Below the pieces are notes generated by a model. That model did not search any database and had not been told where the DNA came from. It saw nothing but the letters and a program-made list of their open reading frames with translations. The position numbers were made by a program, and so were the translations under genes. DNA of 16,930 nucleotides from a bacterium UBP12_UBA5184 (GTDB taxonomy: Bacteria > Vulcanimicrobiota > Vulcanimicrobiia > Vulcanimicrobiales > Vulcanimicrobiaceae), in the NCBI GenBank assembly GCA_002413145.1, contig DHWK01000117.1, positions 10,526-27,455 of the forward strand. Direction: 5' to 3'. Numbering within the stretch: the first letter of the stretch is position 1; every line of letters starts with the position of its first letter. This document shows positions 6,812-14,536 of the stretch, one piece after another.

Positions 6812-7832
6812 ATCCGGCCTCGCCGCAGCTCTGGGTGCGGCACTGCTCGGAAGCGTCGCGGCGCAGCCTGCTTGGGCCGAAGATCCCGGCAGCGTGCTGC
6901 TGCGTCAGGGAATGGCGGCGCCGCACACGGTTTCGTACGTCGGCCAACTCGAGACGGTCCGCTTCAGTTCGAATCGCGCGAATGCAACGATCGTACGCAT
7001 TTGGCATCTGGCGCCGTCGATGACGCGACGCTGGTATCTCGCGCCGGAAGGCCTCTACAACGATTACACCATCACCCGCGGAAGCGCCAACTATCAATTC
7101 GATACCAAGCGTTCGGAAGTGCGGGTTTCGCGCAACCCGGTCCTCGACGATCAGGTTGCCGCCGAAGATAGCCTCAGCCGCGTCCTCGCGAACTATCGCG
7201 CCATCGTCGCACCCGGCGACATCATCGCCGGACGTAAGACGACCTCGTTGGTCCTGGTCAACAAGCACACCGGCGAGCGCGTGATGCGCTTGTGGCTCGA
7301 CAGCCAAACGCATTTGGTCCTCAAGAAAGAAGAGTATCACGGCAACGGCGCCGTCGCCTCGGAAACGCGCTTCGAGGAGCTGCGGTATACGAGCGTAATT
7401 CCGACCGCACTCTTCTCGACGGATGCGTCGGGATTTGCACAAGTCGCCGGACGCGATTATGCGACTCCGACGGCCGACGTCGACCGCATCATTCACGAGG
7501 CCGGCTTTACGCCGATCAAGCCGACGAATCTCCCGCGGGGCTTCGCCCTCGCCGGCGGCGACGTGACGACCGTTAACGGCGTGCGAACGCTGCACTTGAC
7601 GTACTCCGACGGCTTGCGGACGCTCTCTCTTTTCGAAAACGCGAGCGGCGCTGCCGCCGATTTCGGGGCACTTCATCCGCAGCCGATCCAATTCGAAGGC
7701 CACGACGCAGAATACATCGAGGACGGTCCGACGACGCTGCTCACTTGGAAGGAGCGCGGCCTCTCGTTCGCGCTGGTCGGAGACCTGCTGCGCAGCGAGC
7801 TGATCGAAATAGCGAAGTCCGTCGTTCCTTAG
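6798..7832 (+). CDS. Exported MucB/RseB-like sigma-factor regulator
   Basis: A 344-residue exported protein. Residues 1-27 form a signal peptide with a clear AWA cleavage site before EDPGS. The N-terminal domain (about 30-205) has the LolA/RseB-like pattern of alternating strands, with YVGQLETVRFSSN, TRRWYLAPEG and the VMRLWLDSQTHLVLKKEEYHGNGAVASETRFEEL segments reminiscent of MucB/RseB. A second small domain (about 225-344) resembles the C-terminal domain of such sensors. In the RseB family these proteins bind the extracytoplasmic part of the anti-sigma factor and prevent its cleavage until envelope lipids or proteins bind. The gene overlaps the anti-sigma gene by 14 nt, which supports this role. 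It could alternatively be a lipoprotein carrier; no lipobox cysteine is seen. Confidence 0.75.
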   Translation: MPFAKSGLAAALGAALLGSVAAQPAWAEDPGSVLLRQGMAAPHTVSYVGQLETVRFSSNRANATIVRIWHLAPSMTRRWYLAPEGLYNDYTITRGSANYQFDTKRSEVRVSRNPVLDDQVAAEDSLSRVLANYRAIVAPGDIIAGRKTTSLVLVNKHTGERVMRLWLDSQTHLVLKKEEYHGNGAVASETRFEELRYTSVIPTALFSTDASGFAQVAGRDYATPTADVDRIIHEAGFTPIKPTNLPRGFALAGGDVTTVNGVRTLHLTYSDGLRTLSLFENASGAAADFGALHPQPIQFEGHDAEYIEDGPTTLLTWKERGLSFALVGDLLRSELIEIAKSVVP

Positions 7833-7839
7833 CGTCGAG

Positions 7840-7861
7840 GGCGTGCCCCACCCGGGACGCC
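7840..7861. terminator. Hairpin between convergent operons (possible bidirectional terminator)
   Basis: GGCGT (7840-7844) pairs with ACGCC (7857-7861), continued by CCC/GGG across one bulged G. It fills the 32-nt space between the stop of the RseB-like gene and the stop of the TlpA-like gene. There is no T-run on either strand, so termination may need Rho. Confidence 0.4.
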
Positions 7862-7864
7862 GAG

Positions 7865-8536
7865 CTAGGGCTTCTTCGTTACGAAGGACGGGCTGACGGG
7901 TCTGCCGGCGAGCGAAGCGTCGAGCGCGTTTTGCAGATCCTTGCCGGCGATCTCGCCCGAAGCGATCGCTTGGATTCTCCCGTTGGCGCCGATCAGTACT
8001 AGGGTCGGGAAACCGCCTTGCAAGTATTTGTGGGCGACGTCGAGGTTCGGATCGAACGCGATCGGATAAGTTGCGCCGAAGCGCTGCATGAAGGCGACGA
8101 CGTCGGCTTGCGATTCGGGCGTCGCCGAATCCATCGCGTACGGACTAGCCGAGACGCCGACGATGTTGGCTTTACTCTTGTATCGGGCGAATAAGCCGTT
8201 GAGGACCGGGACCTCGCGCTGACAATGCGGACACCAGGTCGCGAAAGCCTCGAGCAGCGTCGGCTTCGCGCCCGCGTTGGTGCTGTTGAATGGGCCGTCG
8301 GTCGTTGCGACCGAAAAAGCGGGGGCCGTCTGTCCGACCGAGATCTTGGCGAGGTCAGGCGCGCTCGATGCACTTTGGAGGCTGCCGTTGCGAACGATGA
8401 TCAAGACCGTAACGATGGCGCCGATGGCCAGCACGATGAGCGACGCATAGAGGATCGTCGTGCGGCGCGCCGTTCGGGCTTTCAATTCGGTCTGAGAGGG
8501 TCGCACGGTGGCTTGACGGCGTTCGCTGCGATTCAT
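7865..8536 (-). CDS. Membrane-anchored TlpA/ResA-like thiol-disulfide oxidoreductase
   Basis: A 223-residue protein with a basic cytoplasmic N-terminus, one membrane helix (about 28-48), and a thioredoxin-fold domain outside the membrane. The active site is W101-C102-P103-H104-C105 (WCPHC), and the cis-proline lies in GGFPTLVLI. The AhpC/TSA-type start VGQTAPAFSVATTDG is also visible. Such proteins reduce or oxidise cysteines of exported proteins, for instance in cytochrome c maturation or metal-centre assembly. The gene starts at ATG 8536, overlapping the stop of the MauE-like gene as ATGA. Pairing of a MauE/DoxX membrane protein with a thioredoxin-like partner is a known arrangement in which the membrane protein passes electrons to the thioredoxin. 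Confidence 0.92.
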   Translation of the reverse strand: MNRSERRQATVRPSQTELKARTARRTTILYASLIVLAIGAIVTVLIIVRNGSLQSASSAPDLAKISVGQTAPAFSVATTDGPFNSTNAGAKPTLLEAFATWCPHCQREVPVLNGLFARYKSKANIVGVSASPYAMDSATPESQADVVAFMQRFGATYPIAFDPNLDVAHKYLQGGFPTLVLIGANGRIQAIASGEIAGKDLQNALDASLAGRPVSPSFVTKKP

Positions 8537-9006
8537 GGGTTCGAGCCTTCGGTTTGCGCGTCAACCGTACCGCCTGCGAACCAGCGATCGACCGCCAGGG
8601 CTCCGGGCGCGAACCGGCCGATCCCAAGCGCGACGAGCGCCAGCAGGAGGTCGACCCCGACGTGACCCCACGACGGCGGTGTGTTCACGCCCGATCCGAA
8701 GCAGCCGCAGTTCGCCGGGATCTGTCGCACGACGAGCGACGCGACCGCACCGGCGAAGAGCAGAAACTGCAGCGCAACCAGATAGGCGGCGACGCGGGTG
8801 AAGAGCCCGGCGACCAGATATCCCCCGAGCAAGATTTCGAGATACGGGAGCGCGACGCCGAGCGGCGCGACGGCGAGCGGCGGCAAGATTCGATAGGCCG
8901 CGATGATCCCCGCGGTATTGGCCGGCCCGTCGTGCGCCTTGAGCACCCCCGCGACGACGAGCAGTCCGCCGATCAGCAGGCGCGCGACCAAAACCGCTAT
9001 GGGCAC
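8533..9006 (-). CDS. MauE/DoxX-like integral membrane protein
   Basis: A 157-residue protein with four predicted membrane helices (about 3-22, 43-68, 72-93, 116-130). The family signature is clear: VVAGVLKAHDG after the first helix and NCGCFG, with C100 and C102, before the last. MauE-type proteins form a thiol pair at the membrane and act with a periplasmic thioredoxin in disulfide handling, first known from methylamine dehydrogenase maturation. It starts at GTG 9006 inside the last codons of the amidohydrolase gene (10-nt overlap) and overlaps the TlpA-like start by 4 bp. No methylamine dehydrogenase genes are in view, so the target is unknown. Confidence 0.88.
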   Translation of the reverse strand: MPIAVLVARLLIGGLLVVAGVLKAHDGPANTAGIIAAYRILPPLAVAPLGVALPYLEILLGGYLVAGLFTRVAAYLVALQFLLFAGAVASLVVRQIPANCGCFGSGVNTPPSWGHVGVDLLLALVALGIGRFAPGALAVDRWFAGGTVDAQTEGSNP

Positions 9007-10007
9007 GTCGCCTCGACGCGCTCGAGGATGCTACGCTGCGGGGCTGGGATCGAGCCGGGGTCGGCTCGTTCCGAAGCCGGCGCAGCGTCGTGGCTGCGCA
9101 ACGTCGCTGCGACCGACCGCGCCAAGGTAGCGACGTCATAGCCGCCTTCGAGGCAGTAAACGACGCGCCCGTTCGCGTACTCGGCGCCGATTTCCCGAAT
9201 AAGCGCGGCCAGCGCCGCCGCCGACTGCGGACCGTCGGCGCCGAGGTCTCCAACTGGGTCGCCGCTCGCGTAGTCGTAACCGGCACTGACGACGATCAGG
9301 TCGGGACGCACGCGCCGCGCCACCTCGGGGAGTGCGCGCTGCCACGTCGCGACGAACGCTTCCGTCCCGTAGGAGTGCGGCGGAAGCGGAACGTTGACGA
9401 CGGCCCAGTCGTCGGCGATCGATTGTTCGCTCGGACCGCCGGTACCGGGATAGGCCGGGTAGGCGTGCGTCGAGACGAACGAGACGCCGTCGCGCGCCAT
9501 CGCCTGCGTTCCGTTCCCGTGATGGTAGTCGAAATCGACGATCAGCGCCCGGCCGCCATTCTGCTGGACGAAAGCGTGCGCGGCGAGGGCGGCGTTTCCG
9601 AAGATGCAAAAACCCATCCCGCGCGCCGGCTCGGCATGGTGACCCGGGGGCCGCACCAGCGCGAATACCGCGTCGTTGGTTTCGACCGCCCGTTCCATCG
9701 CAACGATCGCGCCGCCGGCCGCGCGCCGCGCGACCGCAAGGGAGGAGTGGTCCAGGACCGTGTCGCCGGTCGACAAGTAGCCGGGACGTGCACCGAGCGC
9801 TGCGACGTCGCGCCGGACGCGCTCGAGGTAGGCGGCCGGGTGAACGAAGGCGAGTTCGGCATCCGTCGCATCGCGCGCCGGCTCGCGCCCCCCGAAGAGA
9901 CCCGATTTTTCCAAATACGAAGCGACCCCAGCGACGCGATCGGGCGATTCCGGATGATCGATCCCTTTCAGGTGCTCGGTGTAGAGCTCGTCGTAAATGA
10001 CGATCAA
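8997..10007 (-). CDS. Histone deacetylase-like / acetylpolyamine amidohydrolase family protein
   Basis: A 336-residue zinc-dependent amidohydrolase of the arginase/deacetylase fold. Substrates in this family include acetylated polyamines, acetyl-lysine and acetoin-pathway targets. Numbered from TTG 10007, the motifs are HPESPDR (18-24), RPPGHHAEP with catalytic H123/H124, GFCIFGNAA, DFDYHHGNGTQ with zinc ligands D160 and H162, SAGYD with zinc ligand D245, and CLEGGYD with the transition-state tyrosine. The set is complete, so activity is expected. The open frame extends to 10250, but that extension runs through the TPR gene in another frame and has no homology. TTG 10007 overlaps the TPR stop as TTGA and gives a natural N-terminus. 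It lies in the etf-TPR-TlpA operon. Confidence 0.9.
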   Translation of the reverse strand: MIVIYDELYTEHLKGIDHPESPDRVAGVASYLEKSGLFGGREPARDATDAELAFVHPAAYLERVRRDVAALGARPGYLSTGDTVLDHSSLAVARRAAGGAIVAMERAVETNDAVFALVRPPGHHAEPARGMGFCIFGNAALAAHAFVQQNGGRALIVDFDYHHGNGTQAMARDGVSFVSTHAYPAYPGTGGPSEQSIADDWAVVNVPLPPHSYGTEAFVATWQRALPEVARRVRPDLIVVSAGYDYASGDPVGDLGADGPQSAAALAALIREIGAEYANGRVVYCLEGGYDVATLARSVAATLRSHDAAPASERADPGSIPAPQRSILERVEATCP

Positions 10008-11572
10008 CGCTTTGGGGTGGCGGTGGGTTTTGGTTTGGGCAACGTGCTGAGGGCGCTGATCATCTTTTGCAGTTCCTTGGCCGCGTCGGAGTTGGGTTTG
10101 ACGAACGGCTTGAAACGCTCGTAGGCGAAGCGCGCCTTGTCGCGCTGACCAAGCGCCGTGTAGCACTTCCCCATCACCAAGAAAAACTGCGGTTGACTCT
10201 TGAGGAAGTCCGGCGCGCTCTTGTCGAGCGCGTCGGAGATCTGACCGCATTCCTTATAGTTCTTGGTTTGATAGTCGGCGACGGCAACGCCGCCCAGCGG
10301 TTGCGGCTGGCGCGTTAGTTCGAAGGCGCGCCGGTAAGCGTCGCGCGTCTTGTCCCAATGCTTCATGTCCGCTTCGACTTGGCCGATCTGCCCAAAGACG
10401 CTCGGATCGTTCGGCAAGAGCTGCGCGAGGCGGTAGAAATAATTCAGCGCGTCGGCGGGTTTGTTCACAGAGAGGGCGAGCACGCCGAGCCGTTGCAGTG
10501 CGTCGGGGTTGTCGCGCTTGTCGCCCAGCGCAGCCGTCCACTCGGCGGCCGCGCCGGTCGTATCCTTGTTTCCGTTGAGATAATCGCCGTACGCGATGTG
10601 CACGGCGGGAGTTTTCGGATAGGCGGCGACCGCGCGCTTGATCGTGGCCTCGGCTTCGGCGTTCATCTTCTCTTGCTGATAGAGGCGCAATTCCTCGATC
10701 AACACGGCGGCTTTCGAGTCGTCGTCGGTGGCCATGTTCAAAAGAGATTCGTACGTAGCGATCGACGCCTTGACGTCGTGGTTGGCGCCTTGCAGACGCG
10801 CCTTGCCGAGTACGGCTTCGGTGTTCTTCGGATCGATTTGCGTCGCTCTGTCGAAGAGCGACAGCCCCAGAGCGATCGCACCTTGATCGACGTACGAGCG
10901 CGCCTGAAGGATCACGGGGGTCGCATCCTTCGGATCGAGTTGCGCGGCCTTTTCGAAAGCCTGCCGAGCCTCGTCATACTTTTTCTGCTGCGCGAGGACT
11001 AGCCCGTAATTCTCCCACGAGTGCTTGTCGTTCGCGTTAAAAACCGTGGCGCGCTTCGCGACGCGTTCGGCGTCCTGTGGACGGTTCGCGCGCATATAGA
11101 GATTGGTGAGCGTCAGGAGGATCTGCGCGTTGGTCGGTTCGAGATTCGTGGCGTTCTCATAGTCCGCGACGGCCTCTTTGGTTTTGCCCAGACCCTCGTT
11201 CGCGGCGCCGTCGAGATAGTAAACCTGCGCGTTCTTTTCGCCGAGCGAGAGCAGTTTCTGCGTCAGCGCGAACGCTCGGTCGGGACGATTCGTCCCGAGG
11301 TAGTAGCCCGCCAGATCGACCAGCGCGGCTTTGTCGCTCGGGTTCGCCTTGATCTTGGCTTCGAGGCGCGGGATCGCGATCTCGGCCGGCTCGGGCGTCG
11401 CGGTCGGAAGCGGTGCCGGGGTCGCCGTCGCCGCCGCTGCAGCGGGTGGCGCCGGCTTGGGCTTGGGCGTCGGCGCGCCATAACTTGCGCCGGCGGCGGC
11501 GAGGACGGCCGCGATCAGCGCCACGAAGGTCAGAGGTGCGAGGAGTTTTCTCAAAATGTCTTTCCGATTCAA
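10004..11572 (-). CDS. Exported tetratricopeptide-repeat protein
   Basis: A 522-residue protein with an N-terminal signal sequence or anchor (about 8-32, hydrophobic, ending near ASYGA), a low-complexity proline/alanine/threonine linker (33-65), and an array of TPR-like units from about 66 to 500. Typical unit pieces are AVADYENATNLEPTNAQILLTL, ARQAFEKAAQLDPKDATPVI and ALNYFYRLAQLLPNDPSVFG. The end is again rich in proline, lysine and threonine. TPR arrays are scaffolds for protein partners; here it is probably periplasmic. The start is TTG 11572, overlapping the etfA stop as TTGA. The gene connects electron transfer flavoprotein genes to membrane redox genes in one operon. Its partner is unknown. 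Confidence 0.9.
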   Translation of the reverse strand: MNRKDILRKLLAPLTFVALIAAVLAAAGASYGAPTPKPKPAPPAAAAATATPAPLPTATPEPAEIAIPRLEAKIKANPSDKAALVDLAGYYLGTNRPDRAFALTQKLLSLGEKNAQVYYLDGAANEGLGKTKEAVADYENATNLEPTNAQILLTLTNLYMRANRPQDAERVAKRATVFNANDKHSWENYGLVLAQQKKYDEARQAFEKAAQLDPKDATPVILQARSYVDQGAIALGLSLFDRATQIDPKNTEAVLGKARLQGANHDVKASIATYESLLNMATDDDSKAAVLIEELRLYQQEKMNAEAEATIKRAVAAYPKTPAVHIAYGDYLNGNKDTTGAAAEWTAALGDKRDNPDALQRLGVLALSVNKPADALNYFYRLAQLLPNDPSVFGQIGQVEADMKHWDKTRDAYRRAFELTRQPQPLGGVAVADYQTKNYKECGQISDALDKSAPDFLKSQPQFFLVMGKCYTALGQRDKARFAYERFKPFVKPNSDAAKELQKMISALSTLPKPKPTATPKR

Positions 11573-12552
11573 GCGTGGGTAGTGGCGGTCGCCTTGAGCG
11601 CCTTGGTAAGTTCGGGGACGATCCCGAAGAGATCGCCGACGACCAGCAAATCGGCGAACTCGCCGATCGGGACGGAGCCGTCCTTATTGATAGCAACGAT
11701 GGTCGCCGAGGTTCGCATTCCAACTTTGTGTTGAATCGCCCCCGAAATTCCGACGGCGATGTAGAGTTGCGGGCTAATCGTCTTGCCCGTCTGCCCAACC
11801 TGGTGGCTGTGCGGAATCCAACCCGCGTCGACGGCTGCCCGCGAGGCTCCGACCGAGCCGCCAAGCGCGTCCGCGAGATCCTTGAGGATCGTCTTGAATG
11901 GTTCGGGACCGCCTACGCCGCGGCCACCGCTGACGACGACCGACGATTCCTCGACACCGAGTTCGCCGGCCGCCTCGACGACCTCCTCATCGACCTTCAT
12001 CGCATACGTTTTGCCGGCCGGCTTAGCGAGCTGCACGATCTCGCCGCTGCCCCCACCCTGCGCTACCTTAAACGCGTTCGGACGGACCGTGGCGACGCCG
12101 TAGTCGCTTTTGAAGGCGCAGGTCGTGATCGTGAGCCCGCCGAGTTTAGGCGATACGCAGTTCACGCGACCGTCGGCGACGTTCAGCTCCACGACATCGG
12201 CGCTCAGGCCGGCACCTAACCGCGCCGCGACGCGGCTGCCGACGTCGCGGCCGATCATCGTGTTGGGAACCAGGATCAGCGCCGGCCCGACGGCCTTTGC
12301 GACCGCTTCGAGGTAGTCGACCTGCGGATCGACGACGTAGGCATCGACCTCGGGGTCCTCGGCGACGTGAATTTTGTCGACCGGATACGCCTTGAGCGAC
12401 TCGGCGATCGCGTTCGCATCCTTCCCCAGAACGACGGCATGGACGCCGCCGTCGAGCGCGCTCGCGACCTCGCGAGCCTTGCTCGCGATCTCGAGGGCGA
12501 CCCGGCGCGGCGTTCCGCCGGTGTGTTCGATGAAGACGATGACGTCTTTCAT
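11569..12552 (-). CDS. etfA: Electron transfer flavoprotein alpha subunit
   Basis: The FAD-binding large subunit of the electron transfer flavoprotein, which takes electrons from acyl-CoA and related dehydrogenases. The protein is about 327 residues. The N-terminal half has the ETF fold with VPNTMIGRDVGSRVAARLGAGL. The C-terminal FAD domain shows VVSGGRGVGG, then VGASRAAVDAGWIPHSHQVGQTGK and LYIAVGISGAIQHKVGM, the usual FAD-contacting stretches. I prefer ATG 12552, five bases after the etfB stop; an in-frame GTG at 12558 adds two residues. The 3' end forms a TTGA junction with the TPR gene. Etf genes normally feed an ETF:quinone oxidoreductase, which is not in this window. Confidence 0.97.
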   Translation of the reverse strand: MKDVIVFIEHTGGTPRRVALEIASKAREVASALDGGVHAVVLGKDANAIAESLKAYPVDKIHVAEDPEVDAYVVDPQVDYLEAVAKAVGPALILVPNTMIGRDVGSRVAARLGAGLSADVVELNVADGRVNCVSPKLGGLTITTCAFKSDYGVATVRPNAFKVAQGGGSGEIVQLAKPAGKTYAMKVDEEVVEAAGELGVEESSVVVSGGRGVGGPEPFKTILKDLADALGGSVGASRAAVDAGWIPHSHQVGQTGKTISPQLYIAVGISGAIQHKVGMRTSATIVAINKDGSVPIGEFADLLVVGDLFGIVPELTKALKATATTHA

Positions 12553-12557
12553 GGACA

Positions 12558-13346
12558 CTAGATCAGCTTCTTCTCGCGCAGAAATTCGACGATCGTCCGC
12601 GCGCCGGCGGCGGCGTCGGCGGCTTCAACGACCTTCCCCTTGCCGCGCGGCGGTGGATCCGCGAGCGCGACGAGTTCGGTCTTCGCGCCGGCCTCCCCGA
12701 TCGGACGGTCGAGCCCGAGGTCGCCGAGCGACAAGGGCGCGATCGTCTTTTTCTTCGCCCCCATGATGCCTTTGAGCGACGGGTAGCGCGGCTCGTTGAT
12801 CGACTTGGTGACGCTGACCAGAGCCGGCAGCGAGACGGTCACCTTCAAATACCCGCTGTCCGTCTCACGTTCGGCCTTCAGGGTCGTCCCCTCGACGTCG
12901 AATTTGCGTACGTACGTCAGCCCCGGCACGCCGAGAAACTCGGCCAGGGCGCCCGGCAACTCGCCCGTGATGGCATCGGTCGATTGCGTCCCACACAACA
13001 CGATATCGAAGCCGTTCTTCTTGATCGCCGCAGCGAGCGCGTAAGCGGTACCGTAGACGTCGGACCCCTCGCAACCGGGATCGCCGATCATAACGGCATC
13101 GTCGGCGCCCATTGCGAGCGCTTTGCGCACGACCTCTTTCCCGGTCTCGGGCGCCATCGTGACGACGGTGACCGTCGAGTCGCCGCCGACTTTCTCTTTC
13201 AATTGGAGGGCCGCTTCGAGCGCATATTCGTCGAAGGGATTGAGGACGGTCTCGACACCGGTGCGAACCAGTCGCTTCGTCGTGGGATCGATTCGCTTAT
13301 CGGCGTTCGTGTCCGGCACCAGCTTTACGGTGACCAGGATCTTCAC
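12558..13346 (-). CDS. etfB: Electron transfer flavoprotein beta subunit
   Basis: The AMP-binding small subunit paired with EtfA. The protein is about 262 residues, normal for the family. Diagnostic stretches are the start VKILVTVKLVPDTNADKRID, NPFDEYALEAAL, LCGTQSTDAITGELPGALAEFLGVP, and the conserved SINEPRYPSLKGIMGAKKK. I chose GTG 13346 because homology begins there, with GGGAGG about 11 nt upstream. The frame stays open to 13427, but that part looks non-coding. It is the first gene of the minus-strand operon that continues with etfA, TPR, amidohydrolase, MauE-like and TlpA-like genes, with no gap larger than a few bases. Confidence 0.97.
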   Translation of the reverse strand: MKILVTVKLVPDTNADKRIDPTTKRLVRTGVETVLNPFDEYALEAALQLKEKVGGDSTVTVVTMAPETGKEVVRKALAMGADDAVMIGDPGCEGSDVYGTAYALAAAIKKNGFDIVLCGTQSTDAITGELPGALAEFLGVPGLTYVRKFDVEGTTLKAERETDSGYLKVTVSLPALVSVTKSINEPRYPSLKGIMGAKKKTIAPLSLGDLGLDRPIGEAGAKTELVALADPPPRGKGKVVEAADAAAGARTIVEFLREKKLI

Positions 13347-13439
13347 TGGGGTACGGGCCTCCCGGGTCAGAGTCGGGGCAAACCCTTCCAGGTTGCCGCA
13401 ACCGTCGCTCGGACCCTGCCGCCTCATCGCTGAGAGCGA

Positions 13440-13464
13440 CTCGCTACTGCGAGATAATCATCTC
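13440..13464. promoter_or_regulatory. Two overlapping dyads upstream of etfB
   Basis: CTCGC-TACT-GCGAG (13440-13453) and GAGAT-AATC-ATCTC (13451-13464) are both perfect and share GAG, so only one can form at a time in RNA. They lie about 95 to 120 nt before the etfB start on the minus strand. They could be operator sites or a switching leader; the role is unknown. Confidence 0.3.
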
Positions 13465-13558
13465 CGTGCTGCCCGGCTCAGTTGCGCGAAGGGACGCGCT
13501 CTCGCCGACGACGTGAGGAATCGTCGCAACGTTTAGCTGCCCGCGAGGTTCAGGCTAC

Positions 13559-13690
13559 ATGTATCACTTCGGCCACGGCGTTCCGCAGGACTACGCGACG
13601 GCGTTGCGCTGGTACCGGCTCGCCGCCGCGCAAGGCGATGCCGACGCCGCAGCCGCGGTAAAGAGACTCCAACAGATACTCAATAAGTAG
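13559..13690 (+). pseudogene. Sel1-like repeat remnant
   Basis: This frame encodes 43 residues that match one Sel1/TPR-like unit well: GHGVPQDYATALRWYRLAAAQGDADAA. The preceding two codons (GGC TAC, outside the ATG frame start) give GYMY, the usual beginning of a Sel1 repeat, which shows that the homology starts before the only possible ATG. Upstream the frame closes at a TGA near 13514. Full Sel1 proteins carry several such units, so this is most likely the tail of a decayed gene. A real small protein is less likely, since no good ribosome binding site precedes it. Confidence 0.55.
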
Positions 13691-13830
13691 AGGTCTCATT
13701 AGTGTGCATGCAGCCAATGCGGTTGCAACGAAAATACGGAAATCCCAAAACGATGCCGCGCGCACTTAAGGAGTAGCCCCCGTGATCGCCGGGCCGGCCG
13801 TATCTGTGTACGGATTAACGCAGAGGTAAT

Positions 13831-14358
13831 ATGCAGGAACTAGCGGGACCTCTCATCATCGCGCATTGGAATCGCAAGAGCGTTACCTACTTTGCCAGCC
13901 CTGGCCACTATTTCATTGGCGCGTTCGAAGCGCGGTATGCTTTTCCGTTCCCAAGCGATTTCAGGAGCTTGCTCGAACTGACAGACGGCAATGCCATCGA
14001 CGATGCACCGGGTTGTGACCCTGCCGGTTTTTCTTTCAGGACCCTTCAACGCTACGACTTTCATAAGTTGCTGAGCGGTGATTTCGTCACGTTTTGCGAT
14101 TACAGGCCGGAAGCTTGGCGCTATGCACTTTGGCGACCGCAAGAATCGATTGAAACGCGGGTCGTGCTCTTGGGAGCCGAGCCGAAACCGCTCGTGGTCG
14201 CGGAGAGCTTCTTCGATTTCGCAAGGGCCTACGTCGCCGGTTCCGAGAGACTTCACATCGATGGGGCCCGGCATTACACCGAACGATCGGGAATAGCTCG
14301 GCCGGAACTTACACCAGACGAAGAAAAACTGTTTTGGAGCGATGCGATGCGACGGTAA
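13831..14358 (+). CDS. SUKH superfamily (SMI1/KNR4-like) protein, possible immunity protein
   Basis: A 175-residue soluble protein with the SMI1/KNR4 pattern. An N-terminal helix region leads into FPFPSDFRSLLELTDGNAI (the usual proline/helix/L-x-x-x-NG-type segment), then GFSFRTLQRY, the core strand/helix FVTFCDYRPEAWRYALWR, and finally AESFFDFARAYVAGSERL. SUKH proteins are known mainly as immunity proteins that neutralise polymorphic toxins, often nucleases. ATG 13831 has AGAGG five bases upstream. The gene is more A/T-rich than its neighbours, is alone on its strand between the etf operon and a tRNA, and has no toxin gene beside it, so it looks acquired and orphaned. The immunity role is inferred from the family. 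Confidence 0.75.
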   Translation: MQELAGPLIIAHWNRKSVTYFASPGHYFIGAFEARYAFPFPSDFRSLLELTDGNAIDDAPGCDPAGFSFRTLQRYDFHKLLSGDFVTFCDYRPEAWRYALWRPQESIETRVVLLGAEPKPLVVAESFFDFARAYVAGSERLHIDGARHYTERSGIARPELTPDEEKLFWSDAMRR

Positions 14359-14468
14359 CCCCGATAGGAAGCTGGAGCTTGTCAAGCCTGATTCACCAAA
14401 TGTTGTTAAGGTAGGGGCGAAGCGGGATGCCGTCGATCGACGCTTCGAAAGGTCTCGAACGAAGGCTG

Positions 14469-14502
14469 ATGGCAACCGAATGGCAACCGTCAGGGTAACG
14501 GT
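14469..14502. repeat. Short direct repeat followed by a dyad
   Basis: ATGGCAACCG occurs twice, at 14469-14478 and 14480-14489, one base apart. The second copy's ACCGT (14486-14490) pairs with ACGGT (14498-14502). The element lies 35 to 68 nt downstream of the tRNA-Leu 3' end on the minus strand, where a processing or termination hairpin could act, but no T-run is seen. The rest of the 14359-14536 spacer shows nothing I recognise. Confidence 0.35.
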
Positions 14503-14536
14503 GCGCCGCAACCCCTTATCGACCGGCTTTCCTGAA

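Larger units (their letters stand above)
13347..13830. other. 484-bp region without an intact gene
   Basis: Upstream of etfB it holds stacked small dyads (13440-13464). In the middle is a 43-codon Sel1-repeat remnant (13559-13690). Then comes a visibly more A/T-rich stretch, and near the end AGAGG at 13821-13825, the ribosome binding site for the SUKH gene. The etf operon promoter (minus strand) must lie here or close by, but I see no strong -35/-10 pair. Confidence 0.6.

Noticed and set aside
10008..10250. N-terminal extension of the amidohydrolase frame
   Set aside because: It lies inside the TPR coding region in another frame, lacks family homology, and a TTGA overlap gives a better start.
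13708..13776. 22-codon frame before the SUKH gene
   Set aside because: No ribosome binding site, basic composition typical of chance, no homology seen.
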